The position numbers were made by a program, and so were the translations under genes. The notes under the pieces are model-generated. The model was not told the origin of the DNA. It worked only from the letters and a program-made list of their open reading frames with translations, and searched no databases. From the NCBI GenBank assembly GCA_015063725.1, contig SVTP01000013.1, positions 1 to 51,419 of the forward strand: 51,419 bases of DNA. The letters are read 5' to 3'. This DNA comes from Oscillospiraceae bacterium (GTDB taxonomy: Bacteria > Bacillota > Clostridia > Oscillospirales > CAG-272). Numbering within the stretch: position 1 is the first letter of the stretch; every line of letters starts with the position of its first letter. Below, one piece after another: positions 17,005-25,672 of this stretch.

Positions 17005-18042
17005 ATGAATACTGAATTTTTTACTGCCCTTGATTTGTTGGAAAAGGAAAGAGGCGTTCCCGCCGCTTATATGATTGAAAAGATCGAGGCTGCTCTCATT
17101 TCCGCATACAAAAAGGAATATGGCAACAATACAAACGTGCGTATTTTGATTGATCCCAACAAAAAGGATGTCAGAGTATATCAGCAAAAAGAGGTTGTTG
17201 AGGTGGTTGAAAACCCCGAAACACAAATTTCTCTTTCCGACGCAAAGTGCATTGCCAAAAAGTACGTTCTGGGTTCGGTTGTAGAGACCGAGGTTAAGAC
17301 CAAGAACTTCCGCCGCCTGAGTGCCGCTGCCGCAAAGTCGGTCATCATTCAGGGCATTCGTGAGGGCGAGCGTCTTGCTATGCAAGAGGCGTACGAAAAC
17401 AAGCACGAAGAGATCATTACCGCAACGGTCAGCAAGGTTGACCGCGAGACCGGTAACGTTCTTCTCGAAACCGACACCAGCCGCGCCGTTCTTCTGCGCT
17501 CCGAGCAGATCCCCGGCGAGGAGTTTATGGTAGGCGACAAGATCAAGGTTTTCGTTATGGAAGTCAACAAAGAGGCTCGCGGTCCCGTTGTCACTCTCTC
17601 CCGTGCACACGCAGGCTTGGTTCGCCGTCTGTTTGAATTGGAGATCCCCGAGATCGCCGACGGTATCGTTATCGTCAAGGGCGTTGCCCGTGAGGCAGGC
17701 TCCCGCACCAAGATCTCTGTTTATTCCAGAGACGAGGACGTTGAGCCCGTAGGCGCTTGCATCGGTAACAGAGGTGTGCGTCTGAACAGCATCATCAACG
17801 AGCTTTGCGGCGAGAAGATCGACATCGTTCACTACGACGAGAAAATTGAGGACTACGTTGCAAACGCACTCGCTCCCGCCGAGGTCATCTCGGTCACCAT
17901 GACAGGTGAGAGAGCTTGCCGCGTGCGCGTCGCTCCCGATCAGCTTTCTCTGGCGATTGGTAAGGAAGGACAAAATGCACGCCTTGCCGCACGTCTCACC
18001 GGTTGCAAGATCGACATCAAGTCCACCGATTACGAAGACTGA
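17005..18042 (+). CDS. nusA: Transcription termination/antitermination factor NusA
   Basis: This 345-residue RNA polymerase-binding protein controls pausing and termination. An N-terminal polymerase-binding domain (about 1-130) is followed by an S1 domain (about 135-200). Two KH domains follow, with GACIGNRGVRLNSI and LAIGKEGQNARLAARLTG. It lacks the C-terminal acidic repeats of proteobacterial NusA, as is normal in Bacillota. AAAGGA lies upstream of the ATG. Confidence 0.97.
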   Translation: MNTEFFTALDLLEKERGVPAAYMIEKIEAALISAYKKEYGNNTNVRILIDPNKKDVRVYQQKEVVEVVENPETQISLSDAKCIAKKYVLGSVVETEVKTKNFRRLSAAAAKSVIIQGIREGERLAMQEAYENKHEEIITATVSKVDRETGNVLLETDTSRAVLLRSEQIPGEEFMVGDKIKVFVMEVNKEARGPVVTLSRAHAGLVRRLFELEIPEIADGIVIVKGVAREAGSRTKISVYSRDEDVEPVGACIGNRGVRLNSIINELCGEKIDIVHYDEKIEDYVANALAPAEVISVTMTGERACRVRVAPDQLSLAIGKEGQNARLAARLTGCKIDIKSTDYED

Positions 18043-18047
18043 TCACA

Positions 18048-18326
18048 ATGGAAAAAAAGGTAAAAAAAATTCCCATGCGTCGTTGCGTGGGATGCAATGA
18101 ACATAAACCCAAGGCAGAGCTTTTGCGCGTGGTACGCGATCCCGAAGGTGACATTTCCCTGGACTTCAGAGGAAAGAAATCCGGACGCGGCGCCTATATC
18201 TGCCGTGATGTCAAGTGCCTGAGAAAGGCACGCAAGAGCCACAGGATCGACAAGGATCTGGAATGTACCATTCCGGATGAGGTGTACGATGCTATGGAAC
18301 AGGAATTGGAAAGCAATGAAGAGTGA
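18048..18326 (+). CDS. ylxR: YlxR (DUF448) nucleic-acid-binding protein
   Basis: This 92-residue protein has the family marks RRCVGCNEHKPKAELLRVVR and SGRGAYIC. YlxR proteins bind RNA or DNA and sit between nusA and infB in most Bacillota. The start at 18048, five bases after nusA, was chosen over an in-frame reading that begins within nusA. Its last codons overlap ylxQ. Confidence 0.93.
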   Translation: MEKKVKKIPMRRCVGCNEHKPKAELLRVVRDPEGDISLDFRGKKSGRGAYICRDVKCLRKARKSHRIDKDLECTIPDEVYDAMEQELESNEE

Positions 18327-18663
18327 TGAAAATCGCGCGTTGCTGTTCGCCTTTGGGCTTTGTGCCAAGGCAGGCAAGCTGGTCTATGGCGTTCCCATGG
18401 TCTGCGAGGCACTCAAAAAGCAAAAGGTGATGGCAGTCTTTGCCGCCGCCGACAACGCCCCCAACTCCGCCAAGCGACTTCTTGACCGTTGCGCCTTCTA
18501 TGGCGTACCGCTCTACGAGCTGGCAATTGACGGTGACACCCTTTCGGGTGCGGTGGGCAAGAGCGGCAGACTTGCGGCTCTGGCGGTTACCGATCAAAGC
18601 CTTTGTCAGCTTGTGCTTTCCAAGCTACCAAAGAACACAGAAAACGATAAGCACGAGAATTGA
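18316..18663 (+). CDS. ylxQ: L7Ae-family RNA-binding protein YlxQ
   Basis: This 115-residue protein of the L7Ae/L30e fold binds kink-turn RNAs. The G-L-x-x-KAGKLVYG start and ADNAPNSAKRL are typical of the family. The ATG at 18316 overlaps the end of ylxR by 11 bases, which suggests translational coupling. About 70 bases separate it from infB. Confidence 0.92.
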   Translation: MKSDENRALLFAFGLCAKAGKLVYGVPMVCEALKKQKVMAVFAAADNAPNSAKRLLDRCAFYGVPLYELAIDGDTLSGAVGKSGRLAALAVTDQSLCQLVLSKLPKNTENDKHEN

Positions 18664-18718
18664 CCTCTGCGGGGTCAAGCTCGAAATTTTATGATTTCGC
18701 ACGGCGCTGCGGCCGTGC
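18659..18718 (+). promoter_or_regulatory. Three consecutive small hairpins before infB
   Basis: In the 73-base gap there are TTGACC/GGGTCAA, CGAAAT/ATTTCG (18682-18699) and a perfect GCACGGC/GCCGTGC stem (18699-18705 with 18712-18718). No T-run follows. They may tune readthrough or mRNA stability before infB. The second and third share one base, so they are probably not formed at full length together. Confidence 0.4.
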
Positions 18719-18736
18719 AAAGGATCAGGAGGAAAT

Positions 18737-21634
18737 ATGGCTTCTACTATCAATCAACAATTTAAGATCACCAAGTTTGCAAAAGACTTGGGAATGAAGA
18801 GCAAGGACCTTGTAGAGCTGCTTGCTCAAAACGGAATTGAGGCAAAGACTACCCAAAAGGCGCTCGAACCGTTGGAATTTGATATTTTGTTTGAGTCCCT
18901 GACACAGGCAAATCAGATCACCGACATCGGCAGTTATTTGGATGGGGTAACCTATATTCCCTCCAAAATCAAAAAGGCTGAAAAGGTGGAAAAGGCTGAA
19001 AAGCCTGCCGAAAAGGTTGAAAAGCCCGCGGCAGAACAAAAGCCTGAGAAGCCTCAAAAGGCAGAAAAGGCGGAAAAGCCTGCCGAAAAGAAAGAGACCG
19101 CTCCCAAAGCCGAGGCTGCACAGGCCCCCAAGGCAAAGGAAGAAGCTCCCGCTGTTCGTCCGCAGAACGTAACAGAGAAGAAGGCAGAAGAAAAGAAAGA
19201 GGAAAAGCCTGCGCCCAAGGCGCCCGCTGCTCCCACAGCTCCCACAAAGGATGCCGCACCCGCAGCACGCCCCGCGGCACGTCAACCCTACACCGGCAAC
19301 CCCTTCCGTCCGCAGCAAAACAGTGCCGCCGGTATTAACGTAAAGCAACCGCCCGCAGCTCCTGCACGTCCTGCAGCAGCGCAACGCGCAGCACAAATGA
19401 CACCTTCCTTTGGTGTTGCAAAGCGCCCCGAGGGCTTTGGCGGTCGTCCTGCGCAAGGCGGCAATGACTTCGGTCAAAAGAAAGACCGCGGCAGCTTCAA
19501 CAAGAACAACGATCGCGGTGGACGCGGTGGCAACGGCTTTGACCGCGATAAGGGCGATTTCGTTCAAAGCGCACCCAAGGATACCTTCAAAGCGCAACCC
19601 ATCGTACGCGGCGCATCCACAAACATCAACCCTGACGGAACGCGCAAGGGTCCCCGTGTAATCGATACGCACACCTCGACCGTTGACCTTTCCAAATATG
19701 ACGAGCGTTTGGATAACTTTGTATCCGATCGCGACCAAAACCTTGCAGGCGGCAACCAAAAGCTCAAAAAGCAAAACAACGCGCAAGGGGGCGGTCAAAA
19801 CGCATTCGGTAAGGGCAACAAGAACAACAAAAAGGATAAGGGACGTAAGGGCTCGGCACCTGCCGTTCAACAACCTGTTAACTACAAGCCCACCTCTGTT
19901 GAGCTCCCCGCGGAGATCGTAGTCGGTCAACTCGCATCCAAGCTCCACGTAACAGCAGGCGAGGTTGTTAAAAAGCTGATGCTCATGGGCATGATGGCAA
20001 CCATCAACCAGGTCATCGACTTTGATACCGCCGCACTCGTAGCAGATGAGTTCGGCATTGAAGCTACCCCCGAGGTAGTTGTCAGCATTGAGGAGCGTCT
20101 GTTTGATGACGCAGTTGACACCGACGAGCAGCTCCAGGAGCGCGCCCCCGTTGTTTGTGTTATGGGTCACGTTGACCACGGTAAGACCTCTATTCTCGAT
20201 GCTATCCGTAACACCAACGTTACCGCAGGCGAGGCAGGCGGTATTACCCAGCACATTGGTGCGTACCGCGTTAAGATCAACGGCCGTGACATCACCTTCC
20301 TCGATACCCCCGGCCACGCAGCGTTTACCGCAATGCGTGCACGCGGTGCAATGGCAACCGATATTGCAATCCTTGTCGTAGCAGCAGACGACGGCATTAT
20401 GCCCCAAACCATTGAGGCGATCAACCACGCAAAAGCAGCGGAGATCGACATTGTTGTTGCTATCAATAAGATGGATAAACCCACCGCTAATCCCGATCAA
20501 ATCAAGCAAGAGCTGACACAGTACGGTCTTGTTCCCGAGGAGTGGGGCGGAGATACCATCTGCGTTCCCGTATCGGCTCTGACAAGACAGGGTATTGACG
20601 ATCTCTTGGAGAGCGTACTGCTCGTAGCCGATGTTAAGGAGCTCAAGGCAAATCCCGACCGTCGTGCAAAGGGTATCGTTATTGAGGCGAAGCTCGACCG
20701 CGGCCGCGGACCTGTTGCAACCGTTCTGGTTCAAAACGGTACGCTCCGCAGTGGCGACATCATTATTGCAGGTACGGCAGTCGGTCACGTTCGTTCGATG
20801 ACCGACCACTTGGGCAGAACCCTCAAGGCAGCCGCTCCCTCTGTTCCCGTTGAGATCACCGGTCTTTCCGAGGTTCCCTCGGCAGGCGATGAGTTCCAGG
20901 CAGTTGAGGATGAAAGAATGGCAAGAACGCTGGCAGATCAACGCCGCGACAAGGCAAAGGAAGACACTTTCAAGGCAAACGCAAGAGCAAACCTCAACGA
21001 TCTGTTTGCACAGATCTCCGAGGGCGTTAAGGATCTGAACATCATCGTTAAGGCAGACGTTGACGGCTCTGTTGAGGCGGTCAAGGCATCGCTTCTCAAG
21101 CTTTCCAACGAGGAAGTCAAGGTTCGCGTTATCCACGCAGCAGCAGGCGGTATCACCGAGGGTGACGTCACCTTTGCGGCAGCATCCAATGCGATCATCG
21201 TTGGCTTCAACGTTCGTCCCGATAAGACTGCGCTTGATTCCGCCGAGCGTCAGAACGTAGACGTACGCACCTACCGCGTCATTTACGAGTGTCTCGAGGA
21301 GATCGAGGCAGCTATGAAGGGTATGCTTGCGCCCAAGTATCGCGAGAACCTGCTCGGTCACGCCGAGGTACGCCAAACCATTCACGTACCCAACGTTGGC
21401 ACCATTGCAGGCTCCTATATTCAGGACGGTAAGGTTACCCGTCAGGCACAGATCCGCGTTGTTCGTGACGGCGTAGTGATCTTTGAGGATAAGATTTCCT
21501 CGCTTAAGAGATTTAAGGACGATGCACGCGAGGTGGCTGCAGGCTACGAGTGCGGTATCGGTCTTGAAAAATTCAACGATATCAAGGTTGGCGATATTCT
21601 CGAGGCCTTCATTATGGAGCAGATCGAGCAATAA
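18737..21634 (+). CDS. infB: Translation initiation factor IF-2
   Basis: This 965-residue GTPase places initiator tRNA on the 30S subunit. An IF-2 N-terminal module (about 1-50) leads into a long Lys/Glu/Pro/Ala linker and then Gly/Asn/Arg/Gln-rich sequence (about 75-385). A second N-domain precedes the GTPase: G1 GHVDHGKT (477-484), G3 DTPGHAAF, G4 NKMD and G5 SAL. Domains II, III and the tRNA-binding C-terminal domain follow. AGGAGG precedes the ATG. The linker is unusually long and repetitive, but all catalytic parts are intact. Confidence 0.97.
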   Translation: MASTINQQFKITKFAKDLGMKSKDLVELLAQNGIEAKTTQKALEPLEFDILFESLTQANQITDIGSYLDGVTYIPSKIKKAEKVEKAEKPAEKVEKPAAEQKPEKPQKAEKAEKPAEKKETAPKAEAAQAPKAKEEAPAVRPQNVTEKKAEEKKEEKPAPKAPAAPTAPTKDAAPAARPAARQPYTGNPFRPQQNSAAGINVKQPPAAPARPAAAQRAAQMTPSFGVAKRPEGFGGRPAQGGNDFGQKKDRGSFNKNNDRGGRGGNGFDRDKGDFVQSAPKDTFKAQPIVRGASTNINPDGTRKGPRVIDTHTSTVDLSKYDERLDNFVSDRDQNLAGGNQKLKKQNNAQGGGQNAFGKGNKNNKKDKGRKGSAPAVQQPVNYKPTSVELPAEIVVGQLASKLHVTAGEVVKKLMLMGMMATINQVIDFDTAALVADEFGIEATPEVVVSIEERLFDDAVDTDEQLQERAPVVCVMGHVDHGKTSILDAIRNTNVTAGEAGGITQHIGAYRVKINGRDITFLDTPGHAAFTAMRARGAMATDIAILVVAADDGIMPQTIEAINHAKAAEIDIVVAINKMDKPTANPDQIKQELTQYGLVPEEWGGDTICVPVSALTRQGIDDLLESVLLVADVKELKANPDRRAKGIVIEAKLDRGRGPVATVLVQNGTLRSGDIIIAGTAVGHVRSMTDHLGRTLKAAAPSVPVEITGLSEVPSAGDEFQAVEDERMARTLADQRRDKAKEDTFKANARANLNDLFAQISEGVKDLNIIVKADVDGSVEAVKASLLKLSNEEVKVRVIHAAAGGITEGDVTFAAASNAIIVGFNVRPDKTALDSAERQNVDVRTYRVIYECLEEIEAAMKGMLAPKYRENLLGHAEVRQTIHVPNVGTIAGSYIQDGKVTRQAQIRVVRDGVVIFEDKISSLKRFKDDAREVAAGYECGIGLEKFNDIKVGDILEAFIMEQIEQ

Positions 21635-21708
21635 TCGCATGAAGCAGAAGTTCTCCGAGTGGGGCGGTCAGCCGCCCCGACGGGGAAAAAGGAAGGAAGT
21701 GATCGGAC

Positions 21709-22143
21709 ATGCTTCGTGAAAAATCCTGCGGTGCGCTTGTGGTGCGCCGCGATGAAGAGGATGGAAAACAATATCTTTTGATGATACGGCACAAGCTTGG
21801 CGGTCACCGTTCTTTCCCCAAGGGCCACATGGAGCCGGGCGAGACTGAGTATATGACGGCTGTGCGCGAGGTCTATGAGGAGACCGCTGTACAGATCCGC
21901 ATCGACTGCAAATTCCGCGAGACGGTGCATTACAATCCTATGCCAGGTGTATCTAAAGAGGTGGTGTACTTCCTGACGCACACCGCGCAAAAGGAGATCA
22001 AGCCCCGCGAGGGCGAGATCGCACAGGTCGAGTGGGTACCGCTTGAGCAGGTCGAGCAGTCGCTCACGCACGAAAACGATAAGGTCGTGTTCCGCTCCGC
22101 CATGAAAGTCCTGCAGGCAGCCGAGTGCCAAGCAAAGGGATAA
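21709..22143 (+). CDS. NUDIX hydrolase, diadenosine-tetraphosphatase-like
   Basis: This 144-residue protein has a complete NUDIX box from Gly 39 to Ala 60 (GHMEPGE...REVYEETA). The SCGALVVRR start and the FPKGHMEPGE form are typical of bacterial Ap4A hydrolase-like members. It lies 74 bases after infB, where rbfA would be expected in the canonical cluster. The gap contains a GGGGCGG/CCGCCCC hairpin (about 21660-21677) and a ribosome binding site. Substrate is inferred only from family resemblance. Confidence 0.85.
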   Translation: MLREKSCGALVVRRDEEDGKQYLLMIRHKLGGHRSFPKGHMEPGETEYMTAVREVYEETAVQIRIDCKFRETVHYNPMPGVSKEVVYFLTHTAQKEIKPREGEIAQVEWVPLEQVEQSLTHENDKVVFRSAMKVLQAAECQAKG

Positions 22144-22182
22144 GAATTTTTCTGCCGCGCGCACATTTTTGAGAGAACGCCG

Positions 22183-22208
22183 CATATACTGTACTACCAA
22201 ATTGGTAG
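22183..22208 (+). promoter_or_regulatory. Possible SigE-type promoter and palindrome upstream of spoVM-like ORF
   Basis: CATATACT (22183-22190) resembles the -10 of sporulation factor SigE, with a weak ACATT 15 bases upstream. A perfect CTACCAA-A-TTGGTAG palindrome (22194-22208) follows. Bacillus spoVM is SigE-dependent, which would fit, but the -35 match is poor. Confidence 0.35.
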
Positions 22209-22225
22209 GGAAAGGATAGATGGCG

Positions 22226-22312
22226 ATGAAAATGTTTGTATGGCGCGCCCCCGCGTTTTTGGCTCCGCTCTTGCAAAAGCTGTTTGGCAAACGCAAAAAG
22301 AAAAAAGAATAA
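22226..22312 (+). CDS. spoVM: SpoVM-like sporulation peptide (28 residues)
   Basis: The ORF encodes MKMFVWRAPAFLAPLLQKLF followed by GKRKKKKE. It lines up without gaps with Bacillus subtilis SpoVM as I remember it (MKFYTIKLPKFLGGIVRAML, then GSFRKD). Shared are the MK start, an aromatic residue 4, Pro 9, FL at 11-12, the amphipathic helix, Gly 21 and a basic tail. SpoVM marks the convex forespore membrane and anchors the SpoIVA coat base. AGGA lies nine bases upstream of this ATG; an in-frame ATG at 22220 is too close to it. A strong terminator follows directly, so it is its own small unit. Confidence 0.75.
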   Translation: MKMFVWRAPAFLAPLLQKLFGKRKKKKE

Positions 22313-22315
22313 ACG

Positions 22316-22348
22316 AAAAGATGCAAGCGAAATGCTTGCATCTTTTTT
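22316..22348 (+). terminator. Strong terminator after the spoVM-like ORF
   Basis: A 13-bp perfect stem, AAAAGATGCAAGC/GCTTGCATCTTTT, has a 5-base loop and runs into six Ts. Confidence 0.92.
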
Positions 22349-22376
22349 GCTCTTTTGGTCGTCGCTTATGGCACTA

Positions 22377-22405
22377 TTGACATTTTCTGTATTTTATGGT
22401 ATACT
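22377..22405 (+). promoter_or_regulatory. SigA promoter of the 494-residue lipoprotein gene
   Basis: TTGACA (22377-22382), 17 bases, TATACT (22400-22405). Confidence 0.88.
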
Positions 22406-22462
22406 AAAATTAATTGATACCCAATCGATACACTTTTATTTTGAAAAAAGGAGGTTTGTACT

Positions 22463-23947
22463 ATGAAAAGACTGTTCGCTTATTTGTTGATATTGGTGAT
22501 GCTCTTGGCTCTTGTTGGGTGCAACAACACCCCAACTCCAAAAGAAACCACTCCCGAGCAAACGCCCACTAATGGAACTACCCCCGAAGAAACAACTCCC
22601 GAGGTGACAACTCCGCCCGAAAAGCAACCCGATAACCAGTTGAAAGAAATTTACAACATTGTTGACCGGTCAGGACTGCAAGACACCCCCCCGGCTGATT
22701 TTCTTGAATGCTTTTATACGGATGCTACTTTTCAGTATCTTTTTAATACGTTCAAAAGTTCCTACGTAATGGTTTATTACAAAGACGGAACCTCGGAAAA
22801 CGTGAAGGCCGCCTTAGAGGCAGGGCACATCACCATAGCTGACCTCAAAAAATTTGATATTTGGTATTACAGAAGGGTGAGAGACGATCTTCCTCGGCTC
22901 ACAATATCGGATCTCAAGGGACTGATTGCAACCTATGGCGAAAACCTGACTTGGGAGCACTTTGAACAATACTACTTTGTTGAAACGGGTTCGGGGTTGT
23001 ATATCCGCATTTACCCTATCAATGAAGAATATGAATTGTGGATTGGTGGCGGTAATCCCCCATCAAAGCCAATGTATATCTATTTCACAAAGGCAAACAT
23101 AATGGACGGCGAGACTTTCGATCCCATTGACGTGCGCTACGAAAATATCGACGATCTGTTAACCCCAACAGGTCTCGCCCAAATCGTAATCAATTATGAA
23201 AACGAGCTAAAAAGCAAAACAGATGCTTTGAGTGAAAAATATCCGCATAGGACTTACTACTACCATCCCATAACAAGCGTTTCCTGTATCTATTCCGTGC
23301 AAGGGAACTCGACCGCCGAAGCAATTGCCCAAAGAATTGATATAGAAAATGTATTTCCAAATGCAAGAGTGTCGGCTTATGATAAGACAAAAATGATCAT
23401 TATTTCTTTTAATAGAGATGATTTCACCGAGGAAGTCCATCAAAAGCTCGAAAAAATCAGAGATCGTGAATCCGTTATTACTTCTCTTACGGTTAATATG
23501 GCAAGAGATATTGCCGAACACTTTATCCCCAAAATCGATTATTATACCGATCATGCCGTTCCGTTAGAGCATGTGGTTACCGTTGGCAAGCATTGGCTAA
23601 ACGAAAGGGAAGATGTGATCATCAAAACCAAAGCGGAATACGATGCTTACTTGGATAATCTCTATGCGATGTACGATTATCAAAAAGAAAGCATTGAAAA
23701 ATGGAAAGGGTTGTATGATGAAGCATTTTTTGAAGAAAGCGCTTTGATTCTTACAAGAACCTTTAGTGGATCAAGCTCTGTTAGATTGAAGGTGGATAAT
23801 CTCTATATTTCCGACAACACCGTGTACGTTGTGATAGAAACAGAGATCCCCACGGGCGGCACAGATGATATCGTAATGAGATACTTCACCATCCAAGTTT
23901 CCAAAAGCAAAGTTGCCAATGTAGATGAAGCGATTACCGTATCATAA
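22463..23947 (+). CDS. Lipoprotein of unknown function
   Basis: This 494-residue protein has a lipoprotein signal (lipobox LVGC, Cys 20). A linker of about 35 residues built of Thr, Pro and Glu follows, much like that of the peptide receptor at 4434. The rest is globular, with many Tyr and charged residues, and I do not recognise the family. AGGAGG precedes the ATG. It stands alone between its own promoter and a terminator shared with the convergent gene. It is probably displayed on the outer face of the membrane. Confidence 0.8.
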   Translation: MKRLFAYLLILVMLLALVGCNNTPTPKETTPEQTPTNGTTPEETTPEVTTPPEKQPDNQLKEIYNIVDRSGLQDTPPADFLECFYTDATFQYLFNTFKSSYVMVYYKDGTSENVKAALEAGHITIADLKKFDIWYYRRVRDDLPRLTISDLKGLIATYGENLTWEHFEQYYFVETGSGLYIRIYPINEEYELWIGGGNPPSKPMYIYFTKANIMDGETFDPIDVRYENIDDLLTPTGLAQIVINYENELKSKTDALSEKYPHRTYYYHPITSVSCIYSVQGNSTAEAIAQRIDIENVFPNARVSAYDKTKMIIISFNRDDFTEEVHQKLEKIRDRESVITSLTVNMARDIAEHFIPKIDYYTDHAVPLEHVVTVGKHWLNEREDVIIKTKAEYDAYLDNLYAMYDYQKESIEKWKGLYDEAFFEESALILTRTFSGSSSVRLKVDNLYISDNTVYVVIETEIPTGGTDDIVMRYFTIQVSKSKVANVDEAITVS

Positions 23948-23960
23948 AAACTTTGCAAAC

Positions 23961-23998
23961 AAAAGAGAACACCCACCGCCGTGGTGGGTGTTCTTTTA
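23961..23998. terminator. Bidirectional terminator between convergent genes
   Basis: The perfect stem GAACACCCACC/GGTGGGTGTTC (23967-23977 with 23983-23993) is flanked by AAAAGA and TTTT. It can serve both the lipoprotein gene on the plus strand and the ASKHA gene on the minus strand. Confidence 0.85.
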
Positions 23999-25474
23999 CG
24001 TCTCAAACCCCATATTCTCGATATACGCCTCTGAAAAGATGGGAGAGAAGGAAAGCTCTACTGTATCGGTGCGCCTTGCGATGGCATCGAGAGCGGCTTG
24101 ATTTGCTTCATCCAACAGGCAGAGCCGCGCGCCTGCAAGAGCGGTATTGCCCACGATTTGCGTGCGCGAGAGGAGCGTGGGGGAAAGCAATCCCGTGCGC
24201 GTAGCGCTCGCAGGGCTCATATAATAGCCCAAGCCGCCCGCCAAGAACACGCGCGTGATTTCACGCATCTTTACGCCGCAATGCGCTACGATAGCCTCTA
24301 TGCCCGCCGCAATGGCTGCCTTTGCCAGCTGGAACTGTCTTACATCATCTTGTGAGATATAGACCTCGGGTGTGACGTAAAAGCAATCGTCCTCTAAATG
24401 GTGGAAGAGGGGAGAGATACACTCCTCTGCAAAAGCACCCGTCTCGTCAAGAATGCCCTCATCAAGCAAAAGGGCGATCAGGTCGATCAGTCCGCTGCCG
24501 CAAATGCCGCGCGCGGGAGCGCTCTGTACGGTGGTGAAGCGCAGCTGTCCATCCTCGCGCCATACGCGGTCGATCGCGCCTGCAACGCCGCCCATTCCGC
24601 AAGAGAGATTTGCTCCCTCAAGGGCAGGTCCTGCCGCGGTGGAAGCCGCAAAGAGCTTGCCGTTGTTTGAGAGCACGATCTCGCCGTTTGTGCCAAGGTC
24701 TACAAAAAGCTGTGTCGCATCGGTCTTGTCCATTTCGCACGCAAAAACTCCTGCAACCACGTCACTGCCAAGGTAGGCGCTGATCGAGGGGAGCAAGCGC
24801 ACGCGAGCGGCATTTACGCCGATCTCCGCGCCCGTAAAATCGCGCGTGTCGGTAAAGACAGGGGTAAAGGGATAAGCGCCGATGCCCGAGGGATCGACAC
24901 CGATGAACAGATGGAGCATGGTAGGGTTGCCCACAACCATCAGGTCGCCAATTTGCACACCCGTGCGTTCAAAATCGGCAATGATGCGGTTGGTGGCATT
25001 CACAACGGCGGCGCGCATATCCTCGCCACGCCCCTCGCCAAAGGCGCTGATGCGGCTGATGACGTCCGCGCCAAACGCGCCTTGCGGATTGAGTGCCGAA
25101 GCCTTTGCCAAGGTCTTGCCCGACTGCTTGTCAACCAGGCAAGCCGCCAGCGTGGTGGTGCCAATGTCAAGGAGCATTCCCACATCCTCGCCCGTATTTT
25201 CCGAGAGAGGAGAGACCTGCCAAAGCCCTTGCTCGCTTGGAACGTCCAAAAGGACGGTCAAGTCCGCGTTTACAGAGGTGTGGCAGGAGAGCACCGTTTG
25301 GTAGTCGCAAGCATCTGCCGCGCGGCACTTGACGGCGCATTTACCGCAATGGCGATATCCGCCGCAGGCGGCAGGAATAAAAAATCCGTTCTCCACCAGT
25401 GCCTCCAAAAGGTTTTTGCCGTGCTGTACCGTAAATATGAAATTGTAGGGCAAAACGGTAACGGTGTGTTTCAT
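23996..25474 (-). CDS. 2Fe-2S/ASKHA-domain protein, corrinoid activator (RACo/DUF4445)-like
   Basis: This 492-residue protein has a plant-type ferredoxin domain at its N-terminus, with Cys 37, 43, 46 and 64 in C-x5-C-x2-C-x17-C spacing. An ASKHA ATPase fold follows: phosphate-1 loop DIGTTTLAA, phosphate-2 loop VDLGTNGEI, and CGSGLIDL. This layout matches reductive activators that use ATP to return Co(II) corrinoid proteins to Co(I). It is shorter than RACo itself (over 600). The start at 25474 has GGAGG upstream; about 330 codons of in-frame upstream sequence overlap the divergent hydrolase and were rejected. No corrinoid protein or methyltransferase lies nearby. Confidence 0.82.
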   Translation of the reverse strand: MKHTVTVLPYNFIFTVQHGKNLLEALVENGFFIPAACGGYRHCGKCAVKCRAADACDYQTVLSCHTSVNADLTVLLDVPSEQGLWQVSPLSENTGEDVGMLLDIGTTTLAACLVDKQSGKTLAKASALNPQGAFGADVISRISAFGEGRGEDMRAAVVNATNRIIADFERTGVQIGDLMVVGNPTMLHLFIGVDPSGIGAYPFTPVFTDTRDFTGAEIGVNAARVRLLPSISAYLGSDVVAGVFACEMDKTDATQLFVDLGTNGEIVLSNNGKLFAASTAAGPALEGANLSCGMGGVAGAIDRVWREDGQLRFTTVQSAPARGICGSGLIDLIALLLDEGILDETGAFAEECISPLFHHLEDDCFYVTPEVYISQDDVRQFQLAKAAIAAGIEAIVAHCGVKMREITRVFLAGGLGYYMSPASATRTGLLSPTLLSRTQIVGNTALAGARLCLLDEANQAALDAIARRTDTVELSFSPIFSEAYIENMGFET

Positions 25475-25505
25475 TATGCTGCCTCCAATTCGTCTTTCTT
25501 TCTTG

Positions 25506-25534
25506 ATTATATCACACGCCCGCGCGTTTTGCAA
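25506..25534 (-). promoter_or_regulatory. SigA promoter of the ASKHA protein gene
   Basis: On the minus strand: TTGCAA (25529-25534), 17 bases, TATAAT (25506-25511). Confidence 0.82.
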
Positions 25535-25600
25535 GAGTGTGACAACATTTGCGTGCAACAAAAAATAAAATTTCCGTGGTGGCGGGTTTGTGCCAAGGTC

Positions 25601-25629
25601 TTGCAAGACGCCTCGATTTGTGATACAAT
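25601..25629 (+). promoter_or_regulatory. SigA promoter of the alpha/beta hydrolase gene
   Basis: TTGCAA (25601-25606), 17 bases, TACAAT (25624-25629). It is divergent from the ASKHA gene promoter. Confidence 0.8.
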
Positions 25630-25672
25630 ATAGGCAGAATGATCCTACACGGACGAAAAGAGGAAGATTGCA

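Noticed and set aside
18725-21640. 971-codon minus-strand open frame opposite infB
   Set aside because: A shadow produced by infB codon bias; IF-2 motifs are unambiguous on the plus strand.
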